NCBI GenBank assembly: GCA_947470805.1
Contig: CANIVU010000005.1
Location: 1-64,000 of the forward strand
Origin: Acidobacteriota bacterium
GTDB lineage: Bacteria > Acidobacteriota > Terriglobia > Bryobacterales > Bryobacteraceae
Length of the DNA stretch: 64,000 nt
Reading direction: 5' to 3'
Shown piece after piece: positions 1 to 8,326 of the stretch. The notes under the pieces are model-generated. The model was not told the origin of the DNA. It saw only the letters and a list, made by a program, of their open reading frames with translations, and did not search any database. The translations under genes were made by a program, and so were the position numbers. How positions within the stretch are numbered: the first letter of the stretch is position 1; the number at the start of each line of letters is the position of its first letter.

Positions 1-263
1 ACCGCCAACGGCCCCTTGTAGGCCTGCCCGTTGTACTTCGTCAACTCGGGCTTGTAGTCGAACGTGTCCACCTGGCTCGGCGCGCCATTCATAAACAGGA
101 ACACCGCCCGCTTCGCCTTCGCCGCGAAGTGCGGCTTCTTCGGCGCCAATATCGAATTCGCCGACACCACGCCGTCCCGCGTCAGCAGATCCAACAGCGC
201 CACGCCCGCAAACCCGCCGCCCGTCTGCCAGATAAAATCCCGCCGTGTTTTCTTAATTCGCAT
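1..263 (-). CDS. DUF1501 domain protein, N-terminal part (cut by window edge)
   Basis: Reading leftward from the ATG at 261-263, the frame stays open to the window edge (87 codons). It begins MRIKKTRRDFIWQTGGG, a Tat-type twin-arginine leader. The segment AVFLFMNGAPSQVDTFDYKP follows, the characteristic start of DUF1501 proteins, which have a sulfatase-like fold and are exported. It overlaps the stop of the upstream DUF1549/DUF1553 gene by 11 bp, so the two are probably translationally coupled. The same gene order recurs at 15806-12140. The substrate is unknown; the family is usually encoded beside DUF1549/DUF1553 cytochrome-like proteins. Confidence 0.85.
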   Translation of the reverse strand, partial: MRIKKTRRDFIWQTGGGFAGVALLDLLTRDGVVSANSILAPKKPHFAAKAKRAVFLFMNGAPSQVDTFDYKPELTKYNGQAYKGPLA

Positions 264-2574
264 ACGCAAACTCGTTCAAGTTCAATATCACCCGGCACAT
301 CTCTTCCAAACTGCCCGCCCGCAAAAACGAAAGCATCGCGTCCTTCTCCGCCGCCGTCGGCCGCCGCGCCAGCGCCAATCGGTAGGCCAGCTCAATCCGC
401 GCCCCTTCGCCCTCGGCCTCCTTCCGCAGCCGCTCGGCGAAGTGCTTCGCCTGCTGGTTGATGAAGTCGCCGTTGAACAACTGCAGCGCCTGCGGCGCCA
501 CCGATGTCGTCTGTCGCTTCGCCGCCGGCCGGGTCGTGTCGCACAGGTCCAGAACTTCCATCAAAGGCACCATCAACGACCGCTTCACGATGTAATAAAT
601 CGCCCGCCGTGACGCTTTGTCTTCCTCATACGGCTTCCAGATCTTCCCCGGATCGCTCGACCCCTCCAGCGCCTCCTTCTGCATCTTCGGATACACAAAC
701 TCGCCGTAAACCTGCGTGTTCAGCCGCCCGCTCACCGCCAGCGCGGAATCCAATATCGCCTCCGCCTCCAGCCGCCGGTACGGCATCCGCCACAGCAGCC
801 GGTTCTCGGGGTCCACCGCCGCATACGCCGCATTCCCCGTCTTCGCCATTCGATACGTGTTGCTGCTCAGAATCAGCGTGTGCAACTTCTTCAACGACCA
901 CCCGTTGTCCATAAACCACACCGCCAGCCAATCCAACATCTCCTCGTGCGACGGCTTATCGCCCATCACCCCGAAATCATTGGCGGTCCTGACAATCCCA
1001 TCCCCGAAGTGCCACTGCCAAACACGGTTCACAATCACCCGCGCCGTCAACGGATTCTCCCGCGACGCGATCCACTTGGCCAGCCCCAACCGCCGCCCGC
1101 TCGTCCGCGTCCCATCGAACGCAAACGAAGGCTGTTCTTTCGCCAACACGCCCGGCACCGACGGCCCCACCTCCGGCCCTGGCGACGTCGCCTTCCCGCG
1201 AATCAAAATATGCGTCGGCTTCACCGTCGCCGACGGCTCCTCCATGAAGTACCCGCGCGGCAGGTCCGGCGTCTCCCGTTTGAGCCGCGCCACCTCTTCC
1301 TCCACCGGCAATTTCGCCAACTCCTCGGCCAGCGTCTTCGCCTGCTCCTTACTCAACTTCTTTAAGTCCACACCCGCCGGCAGTGCGCTCTTTCCGGAAG
1401 CCAGCCACGCCCCCTTCGCCGCCCCTCGCAATTCGGCAATCTTCTTTTCCCGTACATTAAACCGGTCAATCTCCGCCCACGTTCCCACCGGCCGGTCCAG
1501 CTCCGTCCGCCCGTTTCGCGGCCGCTCCAACCCGTTGAACACCGCGATCATCCCGTAGTAGTCCTTGGTCGTATACGGCTCAAACTTGTGGTTGTGGCAA
1601 CGCGCGCACGCCAGCGTCATCCCCAGGAACCCCTGCGCCGTCGTGTTCAAAATATCGTCCAACTGGTCGAACCGGTCCTCGGCCGGATCGGCCGGTTCAT
1701 CGTCCCACGGCCCCAGTCGCGAGTACCCCGTCGCCAGCAGCGTCTCCGCGCTCACATCGGGCAACTCATCGCCCGCCAACTGCTCGATCACGAACCGGTC
1801 GAACGGCTTGTCCGCGTTCAATGACCGGATCACATAGTCCCGGAATTTCCACCCCTGCGGCTTCACCTCGTCGCGTTCGTATCCGTTCGTGTCGCCATAA
1901 CGAACCACGTCCAGCCAGTGCCGCGCCCACCGCTCTCCATACGACGGCCGCGCCAGCAGCGCCTTCACCAATCCGTCCCAATCCCCCCGAAACGCATCCT
2001 GCTCGGCCACCGTCGGCGGCAGCCCCGTGATGTCCAAATACACCCGCCGCAGCAGATCGCCGTCCGTCGCCCGCGCCGCCGGACGCCAACCCTTGGCCTC
2101 CAGCTTCGAAAGCACAAACGCATCAATCGGATTCTTCACCCACGCCCGGTCGCGAACCGCCGGCACCTCCGGCCGCTTCGGCGCATGAAATGCCCAATGC
2201 GCCAGCCGCGGATCGGCCTTCGCCACCACCGGTTCCACGGACCCCGGCCACACGGCCCCGGCGTCAATCCACTCCCGCAATGTCCCAATCTCCGCCGCCG
2301 TCAACCGCGGCCCCGCCGGTGGCATCACCAGCTTCGCGTCGGTCCCGGAAACATAGCGGATCAGCAAACTCGCCGCGCTCTTCCCCGGTTCAATCGCCGG
2401 GATCCCGCTCTCCCCGCCGCGCAGCATGTCCGCGCGCCGGTCCAATCGCAAATGGCTCTTCTGCAGCGCCGGCCCATGACAGGCATAGCATTTCCGCGCC
2501 AGTATCGGTCGGACCTCCCGCTCAAAGTCCGCGCCGAAACACGCCATCGCACTCAGCAAAATCAGCAGCCGCAT
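253..2574 (-). CDS. DUF1549/DUF1553 protein with planctomycete-type cytochrome c domain
   Basis: A 773-residue exported protein. It has a Sec-like leader (MRLLILLSAMACFGADF), then a PSCyt1-type cytochrome segment with one CXXCH heme motif (CYACHGP, about residue 31). The DUF1549 region follows (YGERWARHWLDVVRYGDTNG, near residue 211, and a second CARCH motif in CARCHNHKFEP). The DUF1553 region is at the C-terminus (LAKWIASRENPLTARVIVNR, then RMPYRRLEAEAILDSAL). At about 770 residues it is shorter than many planctomycete homologues because no extra lectin-like or Ig-like insert is seen. It is followed by, and overlaps, a DUF1501 gene. The role is probably periplasmic and redox-linked; the substrate is unknown. 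Confidence 0.9.
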   Translation of the reverse strand: MRLLILLSAMACFGADFEREVRPILARKCYACHGPALQKSHLRLDRRADMLRGGESGIPAIEPGKSAASLLIRYVSGTDAKLVMPPAGPRLTAAEIGTLREWIDAGAVWPGSVEPVVAKADPRLAHWAFHAPKRPEVPAVRDRAWVKNPIDAFVLSKLEAKGWRPAARATDGDLLRRVYLDITGLPPTVAEQDAFRGDWDGLVKALLARPSYGERWARHWLDVVRYGDTNGYERDEVKPQGWKFRDYVIRSLNADKPFDRFVIEQLAGDELPDVSAETLLATGYSRLGPWDDEPADPAEDRFDQLDDILNTTAQGFLGMTLACARCHNHKFEPYTTKDYYGMIAVFNGLERPRNGRTELDRPVGTWAEIDRFNVREKKIAELRGAAKGAWLASGKSALPAGVDLKKLSKEQAKTLAEELAKLPVEEEVARLKRETPDLPRGYFMEEPSATVKPTHILIRGKATSPGPEVGPSVPGVLAKEQPSFAFDGTRTSGRRLGLAKWIASRENPLTARVIVNRVWQWHFGDGIVRTANDFGVMGDKPSHEEMLDWLAVWFMDNGWSLKKLHTLILSSNTYRMAKTGNAAYAAVDPENRLLWRMPYRRLEAEAILDSALAVSGRLNTQVYGEFVYPKMQKEALEGSSDPGKIWKPYEEDKASRRAIYYIVKRSLMVPLMEVLDLCDTTRPAAKRQTTSVAPQALQLFNGDFINQQAKHFAERLRKEAEGEGARIELAYRLALARRPTAAEKDAMLSFLRAGSLEEMCRVILNLNEFAYAN

Positions 2575-2607
2575 CGAACAGGAGTCTATCGTAAACTAGA
2601 CCTGGTC

Positions 2608-2985
2608 GTGACGCGCTACACGCTCATCTTCGCCTTCGTACTCCTGCTCCTCGTCGCTTTGACGTTCACCACCTGGCCACCGGAGGAAGCGCTCGAAGGC
2701 AGCCTCTACATGGAAGTCCGTTGGGACATGGCGTCCGGCAAATCCATCCAGCCCATCTTCCTCGGCCTCCCTCCGGAAGCCGGTAAGTATCTCGGCATCT
2801 GGGCCCGCCGTCCGGAGTATGCCCGACACTCCTTCTCCCCAACAACCGTCACCATGCACGCCAACGCGGCATTCGAAAACGGCTGTGTCTCAACCTTTTC
2901 CCAATGGACCCTCGTCAGCAAGGACTACATCGAGATCAGCGAATTCGACGTCACCGGCTACCACCCCGGCATCCGCTGCCACTAA
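2608..2985 (+). CDS. small membrane-anchored protein of unknown function
   Basis: A 125-residue frame starting at GTG 2608. Residues 5-20 form a hydrophobic segment (LIFAFVLLLLVALTF), either a signal anchor or an uncleaved signal. A soluble domain follows, containing LPPEAGKYLGIWARRPEYAR and two cysteines (GCVS and a C-terminal RCH). No family was recognised. It is divergent from the DUF1549 gene 33 bp upstream and ends 2 bp before the convergent serine hydrolase. No ATG precedes the hydrophobic segment in this frame; an ATG at 2709 would remove the segment, so the GTG is preferred. Confidence 0.6.
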   Translation: MTRYTLIFAFVLLLLVALTFTTWPPEEALEGSLYMEVRWDMASGKSIQPIFLGLPPEAGKYLGIWARRPEYARHSFSPTTVTMHANAAFENGCVSTFSQWTLVSKDYIEISEFDVTGYHPGIRCH

Positions 2986-2987
2986 AC

Positions 2988-4208
2988 CTACTTCCCAATC
3001 GCCGCAATCACCATCTGCAGCGTCTTCCCCGTCGAATCGCCCACATTCGTCGCCTTCCAATCCTTCCGCGACCCGTCGTAGGAATACTTCACCGGCAGCC
3101 GCGTCAACGCCGGGTCATACTGCCCCTCCGTCCCCCCCATCTTGTAAATCACCATATCGAGGGACGGCACCACGTAAATCGCATACCCGCCCGATCCACC
3201 CTTCCAAAACGCATCCTTCGGCACCCCCGCTAAATGCCCGTCACCATTGACGTTGAAGTTAAACGAGTGCGTAAAGTGAGGGTTATACTTCACCGATCGC
3301 CCGCACATCTTCGCGAACTCCGCCGGCAGAATCTGCTCCTTCCCCCAGCGCCCCTGGTGCAGCATCAGATACGCAAACCGCAGAACATCCGTCGACCGCA
3401 CCGCAATGCTCCCACCCCCCGGCGTATGGAACATCCGCCCCTCGGAATCGATCCCGCTCTTCAACTTCGGCCGGTACATCGCATAGCCCCACGTCCCAAA
3501 CCCCAACGGCCCCGTCAACCGCTTTCGCATGTAGGCTTCCATCTCCATGCCCATCATCCGCCGCACCAGAATCGCCGGAATATGGCTCGATGAAGTGGCA
3601 TACGAATAGCACTCCCCCGGCGCGCACCACAGCGATTGCTTCAGCGCGAACTCATCGGTCGTCGACCATGGACCGTTGTCGATCGTCGGGTTCTCCCACT
3701 CCTGCTTCACACCCTTCACGTACACCGGGTTCGTCCCCCGAATTCCGGCCGACATCGCCAGCACCTGCCCCAGCGAAATCTCCGCCTTCCGCGGATCGTC
3801 CAGCGGGAAAATCTCCGCCGGCATAAACTTCGGCGTAAATACCTTTTCGTCTAAGCCATTCGGGAACAACTCCGGCTTGTCCTGCATCATCATCCCCACC
3901 GCGACGCTCGTAAACGCCTTCCCGCACGACGCCAACTCCGGCAGCGCCTCCCGGTTCCCGCGCCCGAAATACTTCTCGTAAACCAAATGCCCATGCCGCA
4001 CCACCAGCAATCCGCCGTGCTGCGACGTCTTCTCGACATACGCAAACGCCTCGTCCAGCTTGGCGACGTCGATCCCGGTCACCTTCCGGATCTTCCCGGC
4101 GTCCTTCAGCGTCCGCCAGCCCCCTTTGCTATCCGGGGCAGGGAAGTAGTCTTCCCCAAAGCAGAACCCACTCACCAGTAGCGCGATGCAAACGATCCGT
4201 AGAATCAC
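2988..4208 (-). CDS. serine hydrolase, class C beta-lactamase/penicillin-binding-like
   Basis: A 406-residue protein with a Sec signal peptide (MILRIVCIALLVSGFCFG). The nucleophile motif is SxxK at S94-C-G-K97 (ELASCGKAFTSVAVGMMM). A Tyr-containing second motif is near residue 201 (CYSYATSSSHIPA), and the C-terminal part has GGSGGYAIYVVPSLDMVIYKMGG, typical of the beta-lactamase-related serine hydrolase superfamily. Members include esterases, D-aminopeptidases and true beta-lactamases. The sequence does not decide among these, and no resistance function should be assumed. It is probably periplasmic. It lies 17 bp upstream (transcriptionally downstream) of the small exported gene at 4226-4849 and may be in the same operon. 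Confidence 0.85.
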   Translation of the reverse strand: MILRIVCIALLVSGFCFGEDYFPAPDSKGGWRTLKDAGKIRKVTGIDVAKLDEAFAYVEKTSQHGGLLVVRHGHLVYEKYFGRGNREALPELASCGKAFTSVAVGMMMQDKPELFPNGLDEKVFTPKFMPAEIFPLDDPRKAEISLGQVLAMSAGIRGTNPVYVKGVKQEWENPTIDNGPWSTTDEFALKQSLWCAPGECYSYATSSSHIPAILVRRMMGMEMEAYMRKRLTGPLGFGTWGYAMYRPKLKSGIDSEGRMFHTPGGGSIAVRSTDVLRFAYLMLHQGRWGKEQILPAEFAKMCGRSVKYNPHFTHSFNFNVNGDGHLAGVPKDAFWKGGSGGYAIYVVPSLDMVIYKMGGTEGQYDPALTRLPVKYSYDGSRKDWKATNVGDSTGKTLQMVIAAIGK

Positions 4209-4225
4209 GCCAACATCATATAACC

Positions 4226-4849
4226 CTACAGCGCCGGCTTGCCCTTCTGCTGCATCTCCCGCGCCAGGAACTTGGCCTTAAACGCCAGCGGTCCGAAGCT
4301 CGTCTCGAACACCCACTCCTTGTCCGCCGCCGTAAACGACTCCTTCTTGGGAAAGAAATACCGGATCGTCCCCGTCTTGTCGTCCCGCATCATCAACACC
4401 GGGTTCACCGGCAACTTCCCCTTCGCCTGCAACGACGTCGCCCGCAACTGCTCGTCTTCGCTCTCAACCACGTTCGGTGCCGACATCGCTCCCGTCATCG
4501 TCACGCTGATCACCAAATGCCCCGCCGCCTCCTCCGGCAACGGTTTCCCCTCCGCCGCCAGCACCGGCGCGGCCGATTCCCATCGCACTACCCCTCGTAA
4601 CGGTGGCACCGCGTCCGGCCCCCGGTCCCGCATCTGCGGGCTCGATACCTGCCCGCCCGGCACGCTGAAGATCCGCGAGTTCAATGTCCCCTTCGTCGCA
4701 TCCAGCGTCGCCCCCACCGTCTTTGCCCACGGCGATACCGTCAACAATCGTTCCTTCTCTTCCGCCGTCCAACTTGCCGGTGCCTTATCGTTCCAGAACT
4801 CTCCGCCAAACAGCAGCGCCGTTGCCGACAACCAAAGTAGGAGCCTCAT
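4226..4849 (-). CDS. exported protein of unknown function
   Basis: A 207-residue protein. The frame is open further upstream, but the ATG at 4847-4849 gives a clean signal peptide (MRLLLWLSATALLFGGEF). That ATG also overlaps the stop of the preceding gene by one base (TGATG), which suggests translational coupling. The mature part opens FWNDKAPASWTAEEKERLLT and SPWAKTVGATLDA, a pattern I associate with small acidobacterial exported proteins without assigned function. No catalytic motif was recognised. Confidence 0.7.
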   Translation of the reverse strand: MRLLLWLSATALLFGGEFWNDKAPASWTAEEKERLLTVSPWAKTVGATLDATKGTLNSRIFSVPGGQVSSPQMRDRGPDAVPPLRGVVRWESAAPVLAAEGKPLPEEAAGHLVISVTMTGAMSAPNVVESEDEQLRATSLQAKGKLPVNPVLMMRDDKTGTIRYFFPKKESFTAADKEWVFETSFGPLAFKAKFLAREMQQKGKPAL

Positions 4850-5679
4850 CACCCCCCAGCATACCCCTCCCCGGCCAGTGTCAGCCGTAAAAACGCCTTC
4901 ACCTGCACCTCCACCCGTTCCGGCAGTGCCGAACCCTCCCGGTACCATAACCGGAATTGCGACAGCGTCTTCTTCCCCAACAGCGTCTTCCCGTCCAGCC
5001 GCAAGCGCCCCTGGTCCCGTTCCACCTTCGATCGCAGTACCATCTCCCGGTTCCCGTACACAAACGACCCGGCATGCACCCCCACCCCGCCCGCCATCTG
5101 TCCCGTCAGCACATGCAAAAACGAGTGGGACGCCTCCCGCGGCGCCGCCGCCATCACCTCTCCCCTTTCCGACGCCCGCGCAAACGCCTCACTCGCCAGC
5201 GGGTACAACTCCTCCCACCGCGCCCAATCGTACTTCGCCGGAAACAGAAATTTCACCGTCTTGCAGTGCGCCCGCCCCGCCTGCACGTCCCCGGCAATCG
5301 CCGTATACTTCGCCTCCGCCCCGGCCTCGGCTTCCAATGCCCTCTGCGCCTCCGCAAACGACTCCTCCGCCGACGCGGTCATGAACCCAAAGTACTTCGA
5401 TCCGCCCCCACTCACCCGCTCCTCCACAAATCCCAACCGGTTCAACCCTCGCGCCTGCTCCGGCCACGATCCGGCGGCAAACTGTAGTTTTCGTTCCCCC
5501 CCGCGCTCCTCCACCCGCGCCCACCCGCTCCCCACGCCCGCCCGCGTGAAGACAGGCATGCCAAACAGCACAATCGTCGCGTCAATCCGGTAGCGCTGAT
5601 GCCCGCCCGGTTCCTTGCGGGCCGCGCCCAACAGTGCCATGCCCAGGAAATACCGTCTTGTCCAGGAAAAAAGTCGCAA
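4849..5679 (-). CDS. possible Tat-exported protein of unknown function
   Basis: About 276 residues if read from TTG 5677-5679. I prefer that start because it includes a twin-arginine leader (WTRRYFLGMALLGAA). The first nearby ATG (5638-5640) would begin inside that leader, and the frame is open further upstream to 5889. Mature segments include QRYRIDATIVLFGMPVFTRAG, KYTAIAGDVQAGRAHCKTVK and HSFLHVLTGQMAGGVGVHAG. A single cysteine lies in AHCKT. It shares a one-base stop/start overlap with the gene at 4226-4849, so the two products may act together. No family was assigned. The start is uncertain by up to 13 codons or more. Confidence 0.6.
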   Translation of the reverse strand: MRLFSWTRRYFLGMALLGAARKEPGGHQRYRIDATIVLFGMPVFTRAGVGSGWARVEERGGERKLQFAAGSWPEQARGLNRLGFVEERVSGGGSKYFGFMTASAEESFAEAQRALEAEAGAEAKYTAIAGDVQAGRAHCKTVKFLFPAKYDWARWEELYPLASEAFARASERGEVMAAAPREASHSFLHVLTGQMAGGVGVHAGSFVYGNREMVLRSKVERDQGRLRLDGKTLLGKKTLSQFRLWYREGSALPERVEVQVKAFLRLTLAGEGYAGG

Positions 5680-5960
5680 TCCTACGGGATGCCGCCCAGC
5701 CGGGCTCCGTTGCAAAAAATACTCCCGTGCTTCGAATGCTGGCGGAAAAGGTCCCATTTCGGGATAAGCCGGATAACTGACTCTGTTCCATTGACTTACA
5801 CAACAACTAAGCGTACGTGTACGAAATCCGGACAAAATATTCTGATTTAAGCTGTTGAAAAAAAGGTATTTATTTGCGGTTGGAAACACATGTTTCGTAT
5901 AGCAATGGCAAAGGTTCTGGACTATTCTGTGGACGGAACATACTCAGGAAGGAGCATGTC
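5680..5960. promoter_or_regulatory. divergent intergenic region with a decaheme-gene leader
   Basis: This 281-bp AT-rich region separates the minus-strand gene ending at 5679 from the first decaheme cytochrome. A near-palindrome CGTACGTGTACG lies at 5811-5822. The last 38 bases (5923-5960) match the 38 bases before the second decaheme gene (8289-8326) at 30 of 38 positions, including the shared TCAGGAAGG ribosome-binding stretch. No confident -35/-10 pair was picked. Confidence 0.5.
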
Positions 5961-8003
5961 ATGGCAGTTCGCAGTCTCTTGCGTCGACCCGCATTCATAT
6001 TAACCGCCGGTCTCATTCTTCTCGGTTGCGCCGCCCTCGTCAGCGCCACCAAAAATGGATTCAATCTCTCCGACAAGGCCTTCTACCTGGACGAAAAGGA
6101 AGCAAATTTCGTCCGCCCTGGCTTGGTCGTCAAAATCCTATCGGCGGAGATCGCCACCGATGGAACCGCAAAAGCACGCGTCTCTTTCACAGATCCTAAG
6201 GGGGTGCCGCTCGATCGGCTCGGTATCTATACTCCAGGCACCATCTCAGCCAGTCTCATTCTGGCTACAATCCCCAAAGGCGAAACCACCTTCAAGGCCT
6301 ACACCACCCGCGTCCAGACCAGCCCGATTACGCACGTCAGCGCCACGCAGGCGGGCGCTGACACCGGCGGCGTGTGGTCCCAGGTTGCCGAAGGCGAGTA
6401 TCTCTATACCTTTGGAATCAAAGCTCCTAGCGGTTACGACCGCACCGCTACCCATGCTGTCTCGGTGTACGCCAACCGCAATCTCACGGAATTCGAACTC
6501 GGCACCAATATTGCCGATGCCACTCAGACCTTCGTCCCCGATGGCTCCAAAGTGACCGTCGTTCGCGACATCGTCAAAACCGCCACCTGCAACAAGTGCC
6601 ACGACAAACTCTCCGCTCACGGCACCACCGGCCGCTCCAGCGTCGAAAACTGCATCACCTGCCATCAGCCGCAATCGACTGACCCCGACACCGGCAACTC
6701 CGTTGATTTCACAACAATGATCCACAAGATCCACCAGGGCGCCGGCCTCCCCAGCGTCAAGGCTGGTACGCCATACCAGATCATCGGCAATGCCCAAAGC
6801 ATGCACGACTTCTCCGACGTCGTCTTCCCCGCCGACGCCCGCAACTGCCAGTCCTGCCACGACCAGTCCACAACGGCCGCGCAGAAGGATCAGTGGCTCA
6901 AACCGAACCGTCGCGCCTGCGGCTCCTGTCACGACAACGTGAACTTCGCCACCGGCGAAAATCACGCCAATCTCCCGCAGACCTCCGATGCGCAGTGCTC
7001 CACCTGCCACCAGGCCGGTTCCGGCACCGAATACGACCTCACCATCCGCGGCGCCCACGTCATTCCCACCGAATCCAAGGAACTGCCCGGCACCGTGTTC
7101 GAAATCCTATCCGTGGCCGACGGCGCGCCCGGCAAAAAGCCGGTCGTCTCCTTCAGCGTTAAGGATAAGGAAGGCAAGCCCATCCTCCCGGCCGACATGG
7201 CCCGCCTCGCGCTCGTCCTCTCCGGCCCCACCACCGACTACGGTGGCGACGTGACCGAAGACGTTCGAGCCACCGCCACCGGCTCCAATGGCAACTACAC
7301 CTATACCTTCACCGCCGCCGTGCCAGCCGCCGCAAAGGGCTCATTCGCGATCGGGATTGAGGGGTATCGCAACGTAACCATCCAAAAAGGCAAGAAGAAC
7401 GAACAGGTTGTCCGCGACGCCGGATTCAACAAGGTCATGACCTTTGCGGTCACCGACCCCAAACCCGTTCCTCGCCGCACCGTCGTCACTCTCGAAAAGT
7501 GCAACGCCTGCCATGCCAATCTGTCGCTCCACGGCGGCAATCGGAACGCCATCGAACAGTGCGTACTCTGCCACAACCCCACCGGCTCCGATGTTGCCCG
7601 CCGGCCGGCCGCGCAGGGTCCGCCCGAATCCATCGACTTCCGCTCCATGATCCACAAGATCCACACCGGCAAGGAACTCTCCGCGCCCTATTCGATCTTT
7701 GGCTTCGGCGGAACCGCTATTGGCTTCAATGAAGTCGGCTTCCCCGGCAAGCGCAACAACTGCTCCATGTGCCACGTCAACAACTCCGAGCAGCTCCCGC
7801 TTCCGGCAACAAATGCCAAGGTTGTCAGCCCGCGCGGCCCCATCACCACGATGGGACCGGAAACCGCGGCTTGCACCTCCTGCCATACCTCCCTGGCCGC
7901 GGCCTCCCATGCCCTGGCCAACACGACCGCCGTCGGCGAAGGCTGCGCGGCGTGTCACGGGCCCAGCGCTACCTTTGCTGTCAGCAAAGTGCACGCACAG
8001 TAG
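5961..8003 (+). CDS. decaheme OmcA/MtrC-type c-type cytochrome, lipoprotein (copy 1)
   Basis: A 680-residue protein starting at ATG 5961, with AGGAAGGAG just upstream. The leader MAVRSLLRRPAFILTAG ends in a lipobox-like LILLGC, so the mature protein is probably lipid-anchored. Ten CXXCH heme motifs are present: CNKCH, CITCH, CQSCH, CGSCH, CSTCH, CNACH, CVLCH, CSMCH, CTSCH and CAACH. They fall in two pentaheme halves separated by a beta-rich stretch; both halves contain MIHKIH with following His ligand candidates. This is the OmcA/MtrC architecture of surface cytochromes that pass electrons to metals or other extracellular acceptors. No MtrA/MtrB partner is in the window. A close paralogue follows at 8327. 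Confidence 0.93.
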   Translation: MAVRSLLRRPAFILTAGLILLGCAALVSATKNGFNLSDKAFYLDEKEANFVRPGLVVKILSAEIATDGTAKARVSFTDPKGVPLDRLGIYTPGTISASLILATIPKGETTFKAYTTRVQTSPITHVSATQAGADTGGVWSQVAEGEYLYTFGIKAPSGYDRTATHAVSVYANRNLTEFELGTNIADATQTFVPDGSKVTVVRDIVKTATCNKCHDKLSAHGTTGRSSVENCITCHQPQSTDPDTGNSVDFTTMIHKIHQGAGLPSVKAGTPYQIIGNAQSMHDFSDVVFPADARNCQSCHDQSTTAAQKDQWLKPNRRACGSCHDNVNFATGENHANLPQTSDAQCSTCHQAGSGTEYDLTIRGAHVIPTESKELPGTVFEILSVADGAPGKKPVVSFSVKDKEGKPILPADMARLALVLSGPTTDYGGDVTEDVRATATGSNGNYTYTFTAAVPAAAKGSFAIGIEGYRNVTIQKGKKNEQVVRDAGFNKVMTFAVTDPKPVPRRTVVTLEKCNACHANLSLHGGNRNAIEQCVLCHNPTGSDVARRPAAQGPPESIDFRSMIHKIHTGKELSAPYSIFGFGGTAIGFNEVGFPGKRNNCSMCHVNNSEQLPLPATNAKVVSPRGPITTMGPETAACTSCHTSLAAASHALANTTAVGEGCAACHGPSATFAVSKVHAQ

Positions 8004-8018
8004 CCTCGACCCCAACCG

Positions 8019-8050
8019 AAGGGCGAGCTCCTCCCCGGGGCTCGCCCTTT
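8019..8050 (+). terminator. rho-independent-type terminator after decaheme copy 1
   Basis: A 10-bp perfect stem, AAGGGCGAGC (8019-8028) with GCTCGCCCTT (8040-8049), lies 15 bp after the stop and is followed by a short T run. The T run is only three bases before the sequence breaks, so termination may be partial. Confidence 0.7.
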
Positions 8051-8326
8051 GCTCTTTCCCGCGAAGTTTTTTTCGTCCCCCCCCCCTTTAACTCCTGCGA
8101 AATCCGACAAAAACAGTTCCATATCGAGACTATTCTCGTAACTCCAATGAATGTCTCTGTTTACAGTCAACCGCTGGCAGGTGTATTAAATGCGGACCGA
8201 AATGATCCCTTATAACTGATTGAAAAATAAACAGTTGTCGAACAAGGAAAGACGTGTAAATTGACTGGAACTTAAAACAAAAGTGGCATATTCTGAGGAC
8301 GGAAGATATTCAGGAAGGGGGGTTCC
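8051..8326 (+). promoter_or_regulatory. intergenic leader of decaheme copy 2
   Basis: This 276-bp AT-rich stretch includes a run of ten C at 8077-8086. At its end (8289-8326) is the 38-base leader shared with copy 1, with CAGGAAGGGGGG as ribosome-binding sequence. Since a terminator precedes it, copy 2 probably has its own promoter here. Confidence 0.45.

Noticed and set aside
8077-8086. Run of ten C between the decaheme genes, considered as a phase-variable element
   Set aside because: It is in an intergenic, AT-rich stretch far (about 240 bp) from the start codon, with no evidence that spacing matters; kept only as a note.
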